Notes: generated from the letters alone by a model not told the origin. A stretch of DNA of 64,000 nt from Gordonia hankookensis (GCF_014673215.1 NZ_JACWMS010000003.1:496001-560000), one strand, 5' to 3'. Shown: positions 16,366 to 25,677, counted from the stretch's first letter. Numbers and translations: made by a program.

Positions 16366-17604
16366 TCAGCCGGCGACGCGGCGAAGTTCTCCGTCCTCAC
16401 GCATCATCCGACGGCGCTGGAACGGCGGCAGATGATCGAACACGGGGTCCTCGTCGTCGAGTTCGAGGACGGTGGCACCACCGGGACGCCGCAGCCGCTG
16501 CGGCGGTGGGGCCGCGGCGAACTCGGGCACGGCCTGTTGCCTGCGCCGACGCTCGGTCTGCTCTCGCTCGGCCCGGCGGGCCCGGGCAGCGCGCTGCGCC
16601 CGGATCTTCTGCTCGGTCGCCGCCGTGCGTCGCAGGTAGGCCAGGTAGGTGAGCAGCACCACCCCGACAACACCTGCCGCAAACCATCCGGTGAGGCCCA
16701 AGAAGATGCCCGAGGCCAGGGCGGCGATGAGCAGAATGATCATGCCGAGCAGGACACGCTGACGTTCCCGGTAACGGAGCTGAGTTCGCCGGGCATCTGA
16801 CGAGTGTGCGGCCTGGCGGCGTGGCGTCGACCTCGCGGTCACCGGGGGCTCGGCCGGCCGCTCATCCCTTGCGACGACGGGCTCGTCGTCATACTCGTCC
16901 TCGAAGTCGTCGTCATATTCGTCGTCGAAGTCGTCGTACTCGTCTTCCTCGTACTCGTCTTCCTCGTACTCGTCGTCCTCGTATTCGACGTCATCGTCCG
17001 AATCGTCGTACTCGTCCTCGAGATCGGCGTCGTCATCGATGTCTTCGGCGTCGTCGATCTCATCGAGAGTGGCGATCTCGGCATCCTCGACATCATCGAG
17101 CTCGTCGTCGACGTCCTCACGCTCGGGATCGACGAACTCGCCGTCCACCGTGACCTCGTCATCGTCGGCGTCATCGACGGTGGTATCGATATCGGATTCT
17201 GCGGTTACCTCATCGCTGCTGTCGTCATCGGAATCGACCTCGGCCGCCGGCGCCTTCACCGCAGCACCCGTGGCGCGGCCCACGGTGGGCCTGTGCGCTT
17301 CCCGACTGTCCTCGGAATCCGTTGTGTCCGTGTCGGTTTCGGTGTCGTCACGGTCCAGGACGGCGGTGCGCGCACTCGTGGTGGAGCGCTTCGTGCGATC
17401 GGCCTTCCACGACGGGTCGTGGGGATGACTCCCCGATGCCCGACGGCGGGTCGTTCGAGTGCGGGTGCCTCCCCGGTGCAGCAGACGGGTCTCCTTGACG
17501 GCGTCCGTCGTCTTCCGCATCTGTGGCCGGCCTTTGATGACCATCGGTACCAGTACGAAAAGCCATACGGCCACGAGGCAGACCCACAAGACTGAGTTCG
17601 GCAT
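16366..17604 (-). CDS. glpR: GlpR-type membrane partner of the divisome gephyrin Glp
   Basis: 412-residue membrane protein homologous to M. tuberculosis Rv0996 and corynebacterial GlpR, the membrane receptor of the gephyrin-like protein Glp in cell division. An N-terminal helix (residues 4-24) is followed by a basic Thr/Arg stretch. A very acidic disordered segment (about 85-260, dozens of Asp/Glu with Tyr) comes next, then a two-helix membrane unit near 287-325 and a basic and acidic cytoplasmic tail ending RMMREDGELRRVAG. ATG 17604 follows GGGAGAG at good spacing. The acidic stretch reads as repetitive GAC/GAG DNA and is prone to length change. The galU-glp-rimJ-glpR order is conserved in mycobacteria. 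Confidence 0.85.
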   Translation of the reverse strand: MPNSVLWVCLVAVWLFVLVPMVIKGRPQMRKTTDAVKETRLLHRGGTRTRTTRRRASGSHPHDPSWKADRTKRSTTSARTAVLDRDDTETDTDTTDSEDSREAHRPTVGRATGAAVKAPAAEVDSDDDSSDEVTAESDIDTTVDDADDDEVTVDGEFVDPEREDVDDELDDVEDAEIATLDEIDDAEDIDDDADLEDEYDDSDDDVEYEDDEYEEDEYEEDEYDDFDDEYDDDFEDEYDDEPVVARDERPAEPPVTARSTPRRQAAHSSDARRTQLRYRERQRVLLGMIILLIAALASGIFLGLTGWFAAGVVGVVLLTYLAYLRRTAATEQKIRAQRAARARRAEREQTERRRRQQAVPEFAAAPPPQRLRRPGGATVLELDDEDPVFDHLPPFQRRRMMREDGELRRVAG

Positions 17605-17755
17605 GCGACTCTCCCTTCTTTCACTCTGGTTACACGAGGCCACCTCACAATCTAGGGGTGCTCATGCCTCCGCCAGCGCAGACGCGCCGGGCGTCGGTGA
17701 CATTCCACGAATTCACAGAACGCTCTCAGGGCCTGTGTGGGCGGGCCGGATCAGG

Positions 17756-18403
17756 TCAGCTCGCGAGGAACCGGGCGTCGACGGCCACCGCGATCTCGAT
17801 GTCCTCGGAACGCAATTCGAGAGCGGGTGCGGCTCCGGGAGCCGCGATCGATGCCGCACGCACCATCGAAGCTCCCGAATCCGAGAGCATGTTCGGATCG
17901 GCCAGTTGAGTGGCCGTCACGGCTCCCCTGCCGACAGCGTCGGAATAGGCTTGCGCCTTGGCCACGGCGTCGTCGACCGCCTCACGCCGCAGGTCCCGTT
18001 CGTACGTCCGGCGATTGTCCTGGGTTATGGCCCATTCGACATTGCCGACATCGACGCCGTCGGCCGCCGCCCAACGATCGATGAACTTCGACAGCTCCTC
18101 GAAGTCGGTGAACACCGCGTCGATCCTGATGCGGGTGGAGTAGGCCGGATCCTGCCGGTGGCCGTCGCCGTCATAAGGCCGGTAGCTGAACACCCGCAGC
18201 GTGTCGCTGGACCATTCGTCGATCACATCGCGGGCGAGGAGGTCTTTCAGCGACTCGACCACGGCACCGTGCACTGTGGCGGCGTCGCGGTAGACACTCT
18301 CCCGCGACCACCCTTCCCGGTGCACGGTCAGGTAAAGGATCGCCCTCTCCGGCCGGAACTTCCGGCGGGCGACCCCGCGTACGACGATCTCCAGTGGTGA
18401 CAT
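17756..18403 (-). CDS. SIMPL-domain (DUF541) protein
   Basis: 215-residue protein of the SIMPL/DUF541 family, named after a mammalian signalling partner; bacterial members are oligomeric and of unclear function. Visible features are the N-terminal strand EIVVRGVARRKFRPERAILYLTV, the conserved helix with EAVDDAVAKAQAYSDAVG, and the C-terminal strand IEIAVAVDARF. It lacks the usual signal peptide, so this member is probably cytoplasmic. It lies between rimJ and glpR on the same strand. In M. tuberculosis those two genes are adjacent, so this is an insertion into a conserved division cluster. Confidence 0.85.
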   Translation of the reverse strand: MSPLEIVVRGVARRKFRPERAILYLTVHREGWSRESVYRDAATVHGAVVESLKDLLARDVIDEWSSDTLRVFSYRPYDGDGHRQDPAYSTRIRIDAVFTDFEELSKFIDRWAAADGVDVGNVEWAITQDNRRTYERDLRREAVDDAVAKAQAYSDAVGRGAVTATQLADPNMLSDSGASMVRAASIAAPGAAPALELRSEDIEIAVAVDARFLAS

Positions 18404-18456
18404 GGCGCCGACGCTACGTGGGCGCACCGACACGATTCCCCGATCTATCGCACCCG

Positions 18457-19113
18457 TCAGTGAAACGAGGCGCGGCCCGCCCGGACCAGCGTCTCGGCCG
18501 CGCTCCCGGCGATCTCCTCGGCCGTCAGGGCGAACAGGATGTGGTCGCGCCACCGGTTGTTCACATCCATGTATCTCTCGAGCAGACCCTCACGCCGGAA
18601 CCCCACCTTGGTGAGCACCGCCTGCGACGCCACGTTCGCGGGCTGGACCGTCGCGTCGAGACGATGGAGGCCAACCGGCCCGAAGCAGTGGTCGACGCCC
18701 AGTGCGACCGCTGCCGTCGCAATGCCCTGACCGAAATGCTGCGCGTCGACCCAATAGCCGATCCACGCGCTGCGCACCGCCCCCCGCTGGATGTTGCCGA
18801 CGGTGAGCTGACCGACGTACCTGCCGTCGAGTTCGATGACGAACGGCAGCACCGCGCCGCGCTTGGCTTCGGCGCGCAGCACCGAATACAAGGGCGGCCA
18901 CGATCCGGGGTGATGCCGCTCGGCCCAGGAGCCGATGCCGCTCGGTTCCCACGGCAGCAGAGTGTTCTGGTTTCGGATGCGCAGCTCGCTCCACGCCTTC
19001 GCATCCCGCAGTCGCACCGGCCGCAACCCCACCGCTCCCGCTTGGGTGCGCAACGGCCCCAGCGTGGCGGGCCAGCCGGGATTGATCTGCGCCCCGGTCA
19101 ACCACCTCAACAC
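18457..19113 (-). CDS. rimJ: GNAT acetyltransferase, RimJ-like
   Basis: 218-residue N-acetyltransferase of the RimJ/RimL group (ribosomal-protein-alanine acetyltransferase type). It has the GNAT acetyl-CoA loop region HFGQGIATAAVALGVDHCF and the later VQPANVASQAVLTKVGFRREG motif typical of RimJ. It starts at GTG 19113, 30 bases after glp, as in mycobacteria. The acetylated substrate is not proven; ribosomal protein S5 is the family precedent. Confidence 0.9.
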   Translation of the reverse strand: MLRWLTGAQINPGWPATLGPLRTQAGAVGLRPVRLRDAKAWSELRIRNQNTLLPWEPSGIGSWAERHHPGSWPPLYSVLRAEAKRGAVLPFVIELDGRYVGQLTVGNIQRGAVRSAWIGYWVDAQHFGQGIATAAVALGVDHCFGPVGLHRLDATVQPANVASQAVLTKVGFRREGLLERYMDVNNRWRDHILFALTAEEIAGSAAETLVRAGRASFH

Positions 19114-19143
19114 GGATCGGAGTCTAGTGCCCGGGAGGCGCGA

Positions 19144-20448
19144 TCATCCCCGCTGCGCAAGGAACGCCACCTCGACCTCGTCGCCGGTTCCCAACTCCTC
19201 GACGTCGGGTTCCACGATGATCAGGCAATTGGCCTCGGCAAGCTCGGCGAGCAGATGCGAGCTCCCGGTCGGGGACGCGCCGATGACCTGCACGAGGTAC
19301 TCCCCGGACCGCTCGTCACGCATCAATTGCCCGCGCAGATAGCCCTTGCGCCCGGCGACCGATGCGATCGGACCGATGGTGCGGGCCTTGATCACGCGCC
19401 GCATCGGCTGTCGCTTCCCCAGGGCGATCCGGATCAGGGGCCGCACCATCACCTCGAAGGTGACCAGCGCACTCACCGGGTTGGACGGCAGCAGGAACGT
19501 GGGCACCTCGTCGCGACCGAGGCGGCCGAATCCCTGTACCGAACCGGGATGCATGCCGACACGCACGATCTCCAGATCGCCGAGGTCGCTCAGCGCATCT
19601 GCGACCACTCGCGACGACTTTCCGCCGACCGCACCGCAGATCACCACGATCTCCGATCTGATCAGCTGCGCCTCAACCACTTCCCGCATCCGCGAGGTCT
19701 CCCGCTCGGCGATGCCGACCCGGTTGACATCCGCGCCGGCGTCGCGGCCCGCGGCCGCCAGCGCGTAGCTGTTGACATCGAAGATCTGGCCGGGCCCGGG
19801 CGAGCGGTCGATGTCGACGAGCTCACTGCCGACCGAGATCACCGACATCCGTGGTCGCGGATGCACCATGACACGGGCCTGCCCGACCGCCGCGAGCAAT
19901 CCGACCTGCGCCGGACCGATGATCGAGCCCGCTCGCACCGCGACGTCGCCGGGCTGCACGTCGTCACCGATGCGACGGACGTAGTCGCCGCTCTCGACGC
20001 CGTGGCCGACCTTCACCTTCTGCTCACCGCCGTCGGTCCAGCGCAGCGGGATCACCGCATCGGCCAGCGTCGGCATGGGCGCCCCGGTCTCCACGCGGAC
20101 GGCCTGACGAGGCTGCAGCCGTGTCGGTGTACGCGCCCCCGGGCCGACATCACCGACCACCGGCAGCGCCACGATCATCGGCTCGCCGGGGGTGAGGTCG
20201 ACGAGGTCGGCTCCCCCGGAATCCAGATCCTCCACATCCGCGGGTGCGATCGCGCCCGCGAGACCGACGTCGACCGCCCGCACGGCGTACCCGTCGATGG
20301 CAGCCTGATCGAATCCGGGCATCGGCCGTTCGGTGACGACCTCCTCCGCACACATCAGGCCCTGGGCCTCGGAGATCGCCACGCGGACCGGTCGCGGCGC
20401 GACCGCGGCGGCGGTCACCCGGGTCAGATGATCTTCGACCGAACGCAT
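19144..20448 (-). CDS. glp: MoeA-like gephyrin Glp (cell division / molybdopterin)
   Basis: 434-residue protein with MoeA architecture: N-terminal RSVEDHL helix, AIDGYAVRAVDV substrate region, GAPMPTLADAVIPLR, and the MPT-binding GDE-like fold with VICGAVGGKSSRVVADAL and LLPSNPVSALVTFEVMVRP. The closing beta-barrel is near 360-434. In corynebacteria the orthologue works mainly in the divisome, binding FtsZ and the membrane protein GlpR. The frame opens at 20478, but ATG 20448 has AGAGGTGAG directly before it and gives the MRSVEDH start of homologues. The G-G-x-S region differs from catalytic MoeA, in keeping with a division role. It sits between galU and rimJ. Confidence 0.88.
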   Translation of the reverse strand: MRSVEDHLTRVTAAAVAPRPVRVAISEAQGLMCAEEVVTERPMPGFDQAAIDGYAVRAVDVGLAGAIAPADVEDLDSGGADLVDLTPGEPMIVALPVVGDVGPGARTPTRLQPRQAVRVETGAPMPTLADAVIPLRWTDGGEQKVKVGHGVESGDYVRRIGDDVQPGDVAVRAGSIIGPAQVGLLAAVGQARVMVHPRPRMSVISVGSELVDIDRSPGPGQIFDVNSYALAAAGRDAGADVNRVGIAERETSRMREVVEAQLIRSEIVVICGAVGGKSSRVVADALSDLGDLEIVRVGMHPGSVQGFGRLGRDEVPTFLLPSNPVSALVTFEVMVRPLIRIALGKRQPMRRVIKARTIGPIASVAGRKGYLRGQLMRDERSGEYLVQVIGASPTGSSHLLAELAEANCLIIVEPDVEELGTGDEVEVAFLAQRG

Positions 20449-20553
20449 CTCACCTCTCGCCCCCATCTCGGCTGACACAGTTGGGCTAGACGTTAGCCGC
20501 CCCCGGTCGCCGGTGCGCGCAGGCGCGCTGACGCCGGTCGTCTGCCGAGATCA

Positions 20554-21510
20554 TCAGCCTTCGGCGAGCCGCTTCTCGAGCCACTCACGCAAGTCGGGGC
20601 CGTAGTCCTCGCGATCGAGGGCGAAATCGACGGCCGCCTTCAGATAGCCGCCGGGATTGCCGAGGTCGTGGCGTGTGCCTCGATGCACGACGACGTTCAC
20701 GGGTTCGCCCTCCTCGATCAGCAGGGCGATCGCGTCGGTCAGCTGCAACTCCCCACCCGCGCCCGGTTTGATGCGGCGGAGGGCATCGAAGATCTTGCGA
20801 TCCAGGATGTAACGGCCGGCGGCCGCCAGATTCGACGGCGCGTCCTGCGGCTTCGGCTTCTCGACCATTCCCTTCAGGCGCATCACGTTGGGGTTGTTGG
20901 CGTCCGGGAGTTCCTCGACGTCGAAGACGCCATAGGCACTGATCCGGTCGGACGGGACCTCGATCGCGCACAACACCGACCCTCCGCGGCGCTCTCGGGT
21001 CCGTGCCATCACCTCGAGGACGCCACCGGGCAGGACCAGGTCGTCGGGCAGGAGGACCGCGACGGCGTCTTCGTCGTCGTCGAGATACTGTTCGACGCAA
21101 CCGACCGCATGGCCGAGCCCGAGTGGCTTCTCCTGCACCACCGAGGCCACTTCCAGGAGAGATGGCGCTTTGCGCACCTTCGCCAGCATGGCCGCCTTGC
21201 CGCGCTTGGCAAGGGTGCTCTCGAGCACCAGATCTTCGACGAAATGTGCGACCACGCCGTCCTTGCCGGGCGAGGTGACGATCAGCAGCCGCTCGGCACC
21301 TGCCGCCTTGGCCTCCTCGGCGACCAGCTCGATACCGGGGGTGTCGACGACCGGCAGCAATTCCTTGGGCACGGTCTTCGTCGCGGGCAGGAACCGGGTC
21401 CCGAGACCGGCGGCCGGCACGACCGCGGTTCGCGGGATCGGCGGTGTGTTCGGCACAGGCTGGTACTCGGTGAACGCGTCGGTAGTCTGGCTCACGTCAC
21501 TGGGGGTCAT
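20554..21510 (-). CDS. galU: UTP-glucose-1-phosphate uridylyltransferase
   Basis: 318-residue enzyme that makes UDP-glucose from UTP and glucose-1-phosphate, feeding cell-wall glycans, trehalose and glycolipids. The nucleotide-binding signature AAGLGTRFLPATKTVPKELLPVVD lies at about 33-56. The catalytic VLLPDDLVLPGG and the later GMVEKPKPQDAPSN and GGELQLTDAI blocks are all present. It begins the leftward block galU-glp-rimJ-SIMPL-glpR and diverges from the folate cyclo-ligase gene. Confidence 0.96.
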   Translation of the reverse strand: MTPSDVSQTTDAFTEYQPVPNTPPIPRTAVVPAAGLGTRFLPATKTVPKELLPVVDTPGIELVAEEAKAAGAERLLIVTSPGKDGVVAHFVEDLVLESTLAKRGKAAMLAKVRKAPSLLEVASVVQEKPLGLGHAVGCVEQYLDDDEDAVAVLLPDDLVLPGGVLEVMARTRERRGGSVLCAIEVPSDRISAYGVFDVEELPDANNPNVMRLKGMVEKPKPQDAPSNLAAAGRYILDRKIFDALRRIKPGAGGELQLTDAIALLIEEGEPVNVVVHRGTRHDLGNPGGYLKAAVDFALDREDYGPDLREWLEKRLAEG

Positions 21511-21614
21511 GGGAACACCCTAGTGGCGATCCCTGCCAGAATCCTGTTGACGAGTTCTCAGAATCCTGGCGCGGCGGGCTCGAGGAGCTGCCGCGATGAG
21601 CCGAAGGCGGTCGG

Positions 21615-22193
21615 GTGCGGACGATGAAGAGGCGACTACGAACCGAGTTCGAGGAGCGCCGGATCTCCCGATCGTTCCCGGTGCGTCAACGGGCCGCCGC
21701 CGACCTCGCCGAATGGATCTATTCGGCACCGTTTCGCCTCGAATACGACGTGACGGTTGCCGCCTACATCCCCTTCGGTGCCGAGCCGGGATCCCCGGCA
21801 CTGCTCGACGCCCTCATCGATCGCGGGGTGACGGTTCTGGTCCCGGCGGTGCCCGGCGGAGAACCGACCACACTGGACTGGGTGCGCTACGACGGTGCCG
21901 ATTCGCTGACGCGAGGCCGATGGGGCCTTCTGGAACCCACCGGCGAGCGTCTCGGCACCGATGCCGTCCGGGCCGCCTCGGTCGTCTTCGTCCCGGCGTA
22001 CGCGGTCGACAAATCGGGGACCCGACTCGGCCGAGGTGCAGGCTATTACGACCGGACCCTGATCGGCCTCGCCGCAGACGTGGTGGCCGTCGTCTTCGAC
22101 GACGAGGTGGTGGAGTCGCTGCCGGCCGCACCGCACGACGTGCGCGTCGGCTGGGTGCTGACGCCCGGGGGCGGCTTCCGCGAGCTCGGGTGA
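21615..22193 (+). CDS. 5-formyltetrahydrofolate cyclo-ligase
   Basis: 192-residue enzyme that converts 5-formyl-THF to 5,10-methenyl-THF with ATP, recycling folate. It has the basic N-terminal helix, PFGAEPGSPALLDALI, and the ATP-binding GRGAGYYDR motif near residue 137. GTG 21615 is preceded by AAGG at seven bases; ATG 21624 is also possible. It is divergent from galU and ends nine bases before the convergent FmdB-like gene. This is the arrangement of Rv0992c-Rv0991c with galU in mycobacteria. Confidence 0.93.
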   Translation: MRTMKRRLRTEFEERRISRSFPVRQRAAADLAEWIYSAPFRLEYDVTVAAYIPFGAEPGSPALLDALIDRGVTVLVPAVPGGEPTTLDWVRYDGADSLTRGRWGLLEPTGERLGTDAVRAASVVFVPAYAVDKSGTRLGRGAGYYDRTLIGLAADVVAVVFDDEVVESLPAAPHDVRVGWVLTPGGGFRELG

Positions 22194-22201
22194 ATCGACC
22201 G

Positions 22202-22531
22202 TCAGGCCGGCGTGGGGGTGGCGGCCTTGCTGTCGCTCGACGACGAACCGGTGCTCGACGAGGAGCTGCTGCTCGACGAAGAATCCGAGGACGAGCTGCT
22301 CGACGAGCTGTCTGACGACGAGGACGACGAGGACGTCTCGCTGGAGCTCGATCCCGAGCGGGAATCGGTGCGGTAGAAGCCGCTGCCCTTGAACACGATC
22401 CCGACGGAGTTGAACAGCTTGCGCAGCCGTCCTGTGCATTGCGGGCATTCGGACAGGGAGTCCTCAGAGAACGACTGCACTATGTCGAACTTGTTGTCGC
22501 ACTCCGTGCACGCATACGAGTAAGTGGGCAC
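22202..22531 (-). CDS. FmdB-like zinc-ribbon protein with poly-serine tail
   Basis: 109-residue protein. The first 60 residues form an FmdB zinc ribbon (YACTECDNKFDIVQSF...ECPQCTGRLRKLF, two C-x2-C knuckles). The last 50 residues are almost pure serine with a few Asp and Glu. The mycobacterial homologue Rv0991c is also serine-rich and has been linked to protein quality control. The track start at 22582 is too early; GTG 22531 has GGAGG five bases upstream and gives VPTYSYACTECD. The DNA of the tail is a GAC/GAG-like low-complexity tract. Confidence 0.9.
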   Translation of the reverse strand: MPTYSYACTECDNKFDIVQSFSEDSLSECPQCTGRLRKLFNSVGIVFKGSGFYRTDSRSGSSSSETSSSSSSSDSSSSSSSSDSSSSSSSSSSTGSSSSDSKAATPTPA

Positions 22532-22609
22532 CGATACCTCCGGAAAGTAGTGATCGCCGCTCATACTAACCGAACTTGGCACTCCAACATTCCGAGTGCC
22601 AGGCTCAGA

Positions 22610-23938
22610 TCAGTCGATCACGTCGAGAGCGCGGTCTGGCACGCCATCGCGATTCATGTCCGGGCTGCGCAGTCTGCGTGCATCCAGGCGCAGCAGGACC
22701 GCACCGAGCGCCGCGGCCACCACACTGCCGAACAGGATCGCCACCTTCGCCGCCGACGCATGGTCGTCGGCGCCCTGGTGGAAGGACAGTTCGGCGATCA
22801 GCAACGCCACGGTGAAGCCGACGCCGGTCAGCATCCCGACCGGCAGCAGGTCGCGTACCCCGATCGAGTCGGGCAGTCGCAGTGGCGTGAATCGCGTCAT
22901 CAATGCGGTCGCCCCCATCACACCGATCACCTTGCCGACGACGAGGCCGAGGAAGATGCCGATCGACACGGGCTGAACGATCGCGCTGTCACCACCGATC
23001 ACCGCGACCCCGGCCGAGAGGAATGCGAAGATCGGCAATGCCACCGCCGACGACACAGGTCGCACCGCGACGTCGAATTGGTGTGTTCGAGAACTCGATT
23101 CGCCGTGCACGAGCAACGCGGGAACGGTGAAGCCGAGCAGGACCCCGGCCACCGTCGCGTGCACGCCCGAGGCGTGCATCAACGCCCAGGCGACCACGGC
23201 CAGCGCGATCAGGACCAGACTGGCAGGCGTTCGCCACCGGGGACGACGCAACCGCACCACGACACCGAAGACGGCGATCACCGCGATCGCGGCGCCGAAC
23301 AGGGCGAAGTCGATCGTCTCCGTATAGAACGTCGCGATCACCGTGATGCCGAGCAGATCGTCGACGACGGCCAGGGTCAACAAGAACGTCCTCAACGCCA
23401 GGGGCAACCCGCGGCCGAAGATCGCGAGCACCGCCAGCGCGAAAGCGATGTCGGTGGCGGTCGGAATCGCCCATCCGCGTAAGGCTTCCGGGTCGAACAG
23501 GGCGACCACGACCACATAGAACAGTGCCGGGGTCACCATGCCGCCGATGGCAGCGACGATCGGGACACCGGCCAGTCGGAGATCACGCAGACTGCCGGCC
23601 ACGAACTCCTGCTTGAGTTCCACGCCGACGATGAAGAAGAAGATGGCGAGCAGGCCGTCGGCGGCCCATTCGGCCACCGAGAGGTGCAGGTGCAGTGCTT
23701 CGGGCCCGAACTCGAAGGTCGTCAACGATTCGTAGGCGTCCTGCCACGGTGAGTTCGCCCAGACGACCGCGATAACCGCGGCGACGAGTAGCAGCGCCCC
23801 GCTGGTGGTGTCGAGTGACACCCAGCGTCGAAAACGGACTCGGCCCGAGGCGTCCGGCCCGCTGCGGTCCGGGACAACAGCGCCGGATTGGGATTCCTCG
23901 ATGCCGGGTGGACCCGAATCGTGTTCCGGAGTGGACAT
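22610..23938 (-). CDS. nhaA: Na+/H+ antiporter NhaA
   Basis: 442-residue NhaA-type sodium/proton antiporter with about 12 helices. It has FFFIVGVELKQEF (helix 3), PTATDIAFALAVLAIFG (helix 4) and the AVVDDLLGI pair of aspartates in helix 5 that bind the ion. A cytoplasmic Ser/Asp/Pro-rich lead of about 38 residues precedes helix 1. ATG 23938 follows AGGAGG. Its closest partner by function is the CPA1 antiporter at 5.4 kb. It is divergent from the SAF-domain gene. Confidence 0.95.
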   Translation of the reverse strand: MSTPEHDSGPPGIEESQSGAVVPDRSGPDASGRVRFRRWVSLDTTSGALLLVAAVIAVVWANSPWQDAYESLTTFEFGPEALHLHLSVAEWAADGLLAIFFFIVGVELKQEFVAGSLRDLRLAGVPIVAAIGGMVTPALFYVVVVALFDPEALRGWAIPTATDIAFALAVLAIFGRGLPLALRTFLLTLAVVDDLLGITVIATFYTETIDFALFGAAIAVIAVFGVVVRLRRPRWRTPASLVLIALAVVAWALMHASGVHATVAGVLLGFTVPALLVHGESSSRTHQFDVAVRPVSSAVALPIFAFLSAGVAVIGGDSAIVQPVSIGIFLGLVVGKVIGVMGATALMTRFTPLRLPDSIGVRDLLPVGMLTGVGFTVALLIAELSFHQGADDHASAAKVAILFGSVVAAALGAVLLRLDARRLRSPDMNRDGVPDRALDVID

Positions 23939-24171
23939 CAAACCTCCTGGTCACAGGGAAATCTGCAGAGATCACCCACGTAGCGTCTCCACCGGCACCC
24001 GGCGGAGGCCGACCAGACTTCCCGGCTCACCTTCGCGTCATTCTCCCCGATGGTTCGGCCCGGGGCCAATCGGTCAGGGTTTTGTGCACAACCCGCGTGC
24101 ACACCCGACGTTGTCCCCAGATGCGTCTCGAGTCGTCGTCGATGCCGGTCCGGCCGCTACCGTCGCCGACC

Positions 24172-24846
24172 ATGCACCCGATGTCCCGCGATCGCTTGTC
24201 GCCGCGCCTCGTCGACCGTGTCCGACATGCGCTGCGTCCTGGTTGGGCACGATCGGTGATGATCCGTCGTGGCGCATCGGTGCTCCTGGTCGTCGCCGCG
24301 GTCACGCTGACGCTGTTCGGGCACCGCGGTGCGGAGATGCGGTCGGTGGTGGTTGCCGCGCGTGACCTCATACCCGGAGAATCGATCGTCGCCACCGACC
24401 TCACCGTGCGCGAGGTACCCGGCGGACTCATCCCGGCGGGCACGCTGAGGCTGACCGCCGACGGTGTGGGACGCACCGCGGTCGGCCCGATCGGGGCGGG
24501 CGAGATGGTCACCGACTCCCGGTTGCTCTCCCCCCGTCTGCCCAGCCGGCTCACCGGTGACGACGATGCCCGGCTCGTACCGGTACGGCTGTCGGACGAG
24601 TCGGTGGCGACGCTGCTGCGGACCGGAGACGTGGTGGACGTACTGACCGCGTCGGCAGAAAAGCCCGAAGCAGCAGTTCTCGCACGGGCGGCGGTGGTGG
24701 CCCTCACCTCGGACAAGTCTGCCGCCGGCGTTCTGTCGGGGGGCGCGACCGCCGGCCGACCGGTGTTGCTCGCGATGGACGAACGGGCCGCGCACCGGGT
24801 GGCGGCCGCCGCGCTCGACGCTCCGATCACCGTCGTCGTGCACTGA
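24172..24846 (+). CDS. SAF-domain membrane-anchored protein (CpaB-like)
   Basis: About 224 residues. A basic N-terminus is followed by one transmembrane helix near 36-52 (ASVLLVVAAVTLTLFG). An SAF domain then begins VVVAARDLIPGESIVATDLTVREVPGGLIPAG, the pattern of CpaB/FlgA proteins that assist pilus or flagellar assembly outside the membrane. No pilus genes are nearby. The orthologous mycobacterial neighbour of mscL is of similar type. ATG 24172 is chosen by pattern; ATG 24121 is in the same frame, and there is no clear ribosome-binding site for either. Confidence 0.8.
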   Translation: MHPMSRDRLSPRLVDRVRHALRPGWARSVMIRRGASVLLVVAAVTLTLFGHRGAEMRSVVVAARDLIPGESIVATDLTVREVPGGLIPAGTLRLTADGVGRTAVGPIGAGEMVTDSRLLSPRLPSRLTGDDDARLVPVRLSDESVATLLRTGDVVDVLTASAEKPEAAVLARAAVVALTSDKSAAGVLSGGATAGRPVLLAMDERAAHRVAAAALDAPITVVVH

Positions 24847-24966
24847 TCGATCGGCTCGGTACTCACGCGCACATACAGCAAAACAGTGCAACGGTCGTTT
24901 ACGATCCTGGATAGCGTGAATACCTGAACAAGAGCGGAACACCGAAAAACGAGAGGACCGCACACC

Positions 24967-25674
24967 GTGCTCAAGGGATTCAAGGAGTTCATACTCAAGG
25001 GCAACGTCGTCGAACTGGCCACTGCGGTCATCATCGGTGCGGCCTTCACCGCGATCGTCACCGCCTTCACCGACAGCATCATCCAACCGCTCCTCAATTC
25101 GATCCCGGGAGGCAGCAATCCGGCCAAGGGGCTGGGCTTCCAGATCACCGACAATCCGTCGACATTCGTCGACATCGGCGCCCTGGTCACCGCGCTCATC
25201 AACTTCCTGATCATCGCCGCGGTGGTCTATTTCCTGATCGTCGTGCCGTACAACAAGCTCGCCGCACTCGGGGGCTACAGCAAAAAAGCCGAGGTCACCG
25301 AAGTGGCGCTGCTCGCCGAGATTCGCGACCTCCTCGATCCCGATGGCACATCGAAGGCGCAGGACGTCGCAGAGGCCGAGCTGCCGGACCACATCCAGGA
25401 TCACGGAGCACTCCCCGGCAGCGACGCCGGTGCCACCCAGCGTCTGTCCACACCGCCGCCCGCGGAACCGATGCCGCCGACGCAACCGGCACCCACACCT
25501 CCTCCGCCCGGCGGGAATCCGCCCTATCCGACCCCGCAGCCCGCACCGGGTTCCTATCCGCCGCCCGGCGCATACCCACCCGGCAACTACCCCCAGCAGG
25601 GTGGCTACCCCGGGCAGACGCAGTTCCCCGGCGACTACCCACCGCCAGACGCCCCGGGACGGCATTCCCGCTGA
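24967..25674 (+). CDS. mscL: Large-conductance mechanosensitive channel MscL with long Pro-rich tail
   Basis: 235-residue MscL. The pore-forming N-terminus MLKGFKEFILKGNVVELATAVIIGAAFTAIVTAF and second helix INFLIIAAVVYFLIVVPYNKL are standard. The membrane part ends near 110. Ordinary MscL stops at about 130-150, but here 85 extra residues follow. They are very rich in Pro, Tyr and Gly (repeats of YPPPGAYPPG and QQGGYPGQ type). The function of the tail is unknown; it may bind envelope or division partners. The GTG start 24967 has AGAGGA upstream. A perfect terminator follows. Confidence 0.95.
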   Translation: MLKGFKEFILKGNVVELATAVIIGAAFTAIVTAFTDSIIQPLLNSIPGGSNPAKGLGFQITDNPSTFVDIGALVTALINFLIIAAVVYFLIVVPYNKLAALGGYSKKAEVTEVALLAEIRDLLDPDGTSKAQDVAEAELPDHIQDHGALPGSDAGATQRLSTPPPAEPMPPTQPAPTPPPPGGNPPYPTPQPAPGSYPPPGAYPPGNYPQQGGYPGQTQFPGDYPPPDAPGRHSR

Positions 25675-25677
25675 CCT

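Noticed and set aside
18394..20475. 693-codon plus-strand open frame
   Set aside because: It is the antisense shadow of rimJ and glp; the minus-strand genes carry clear motifs, and the shadow has biased Arg/Ala/Gly composition without domains.
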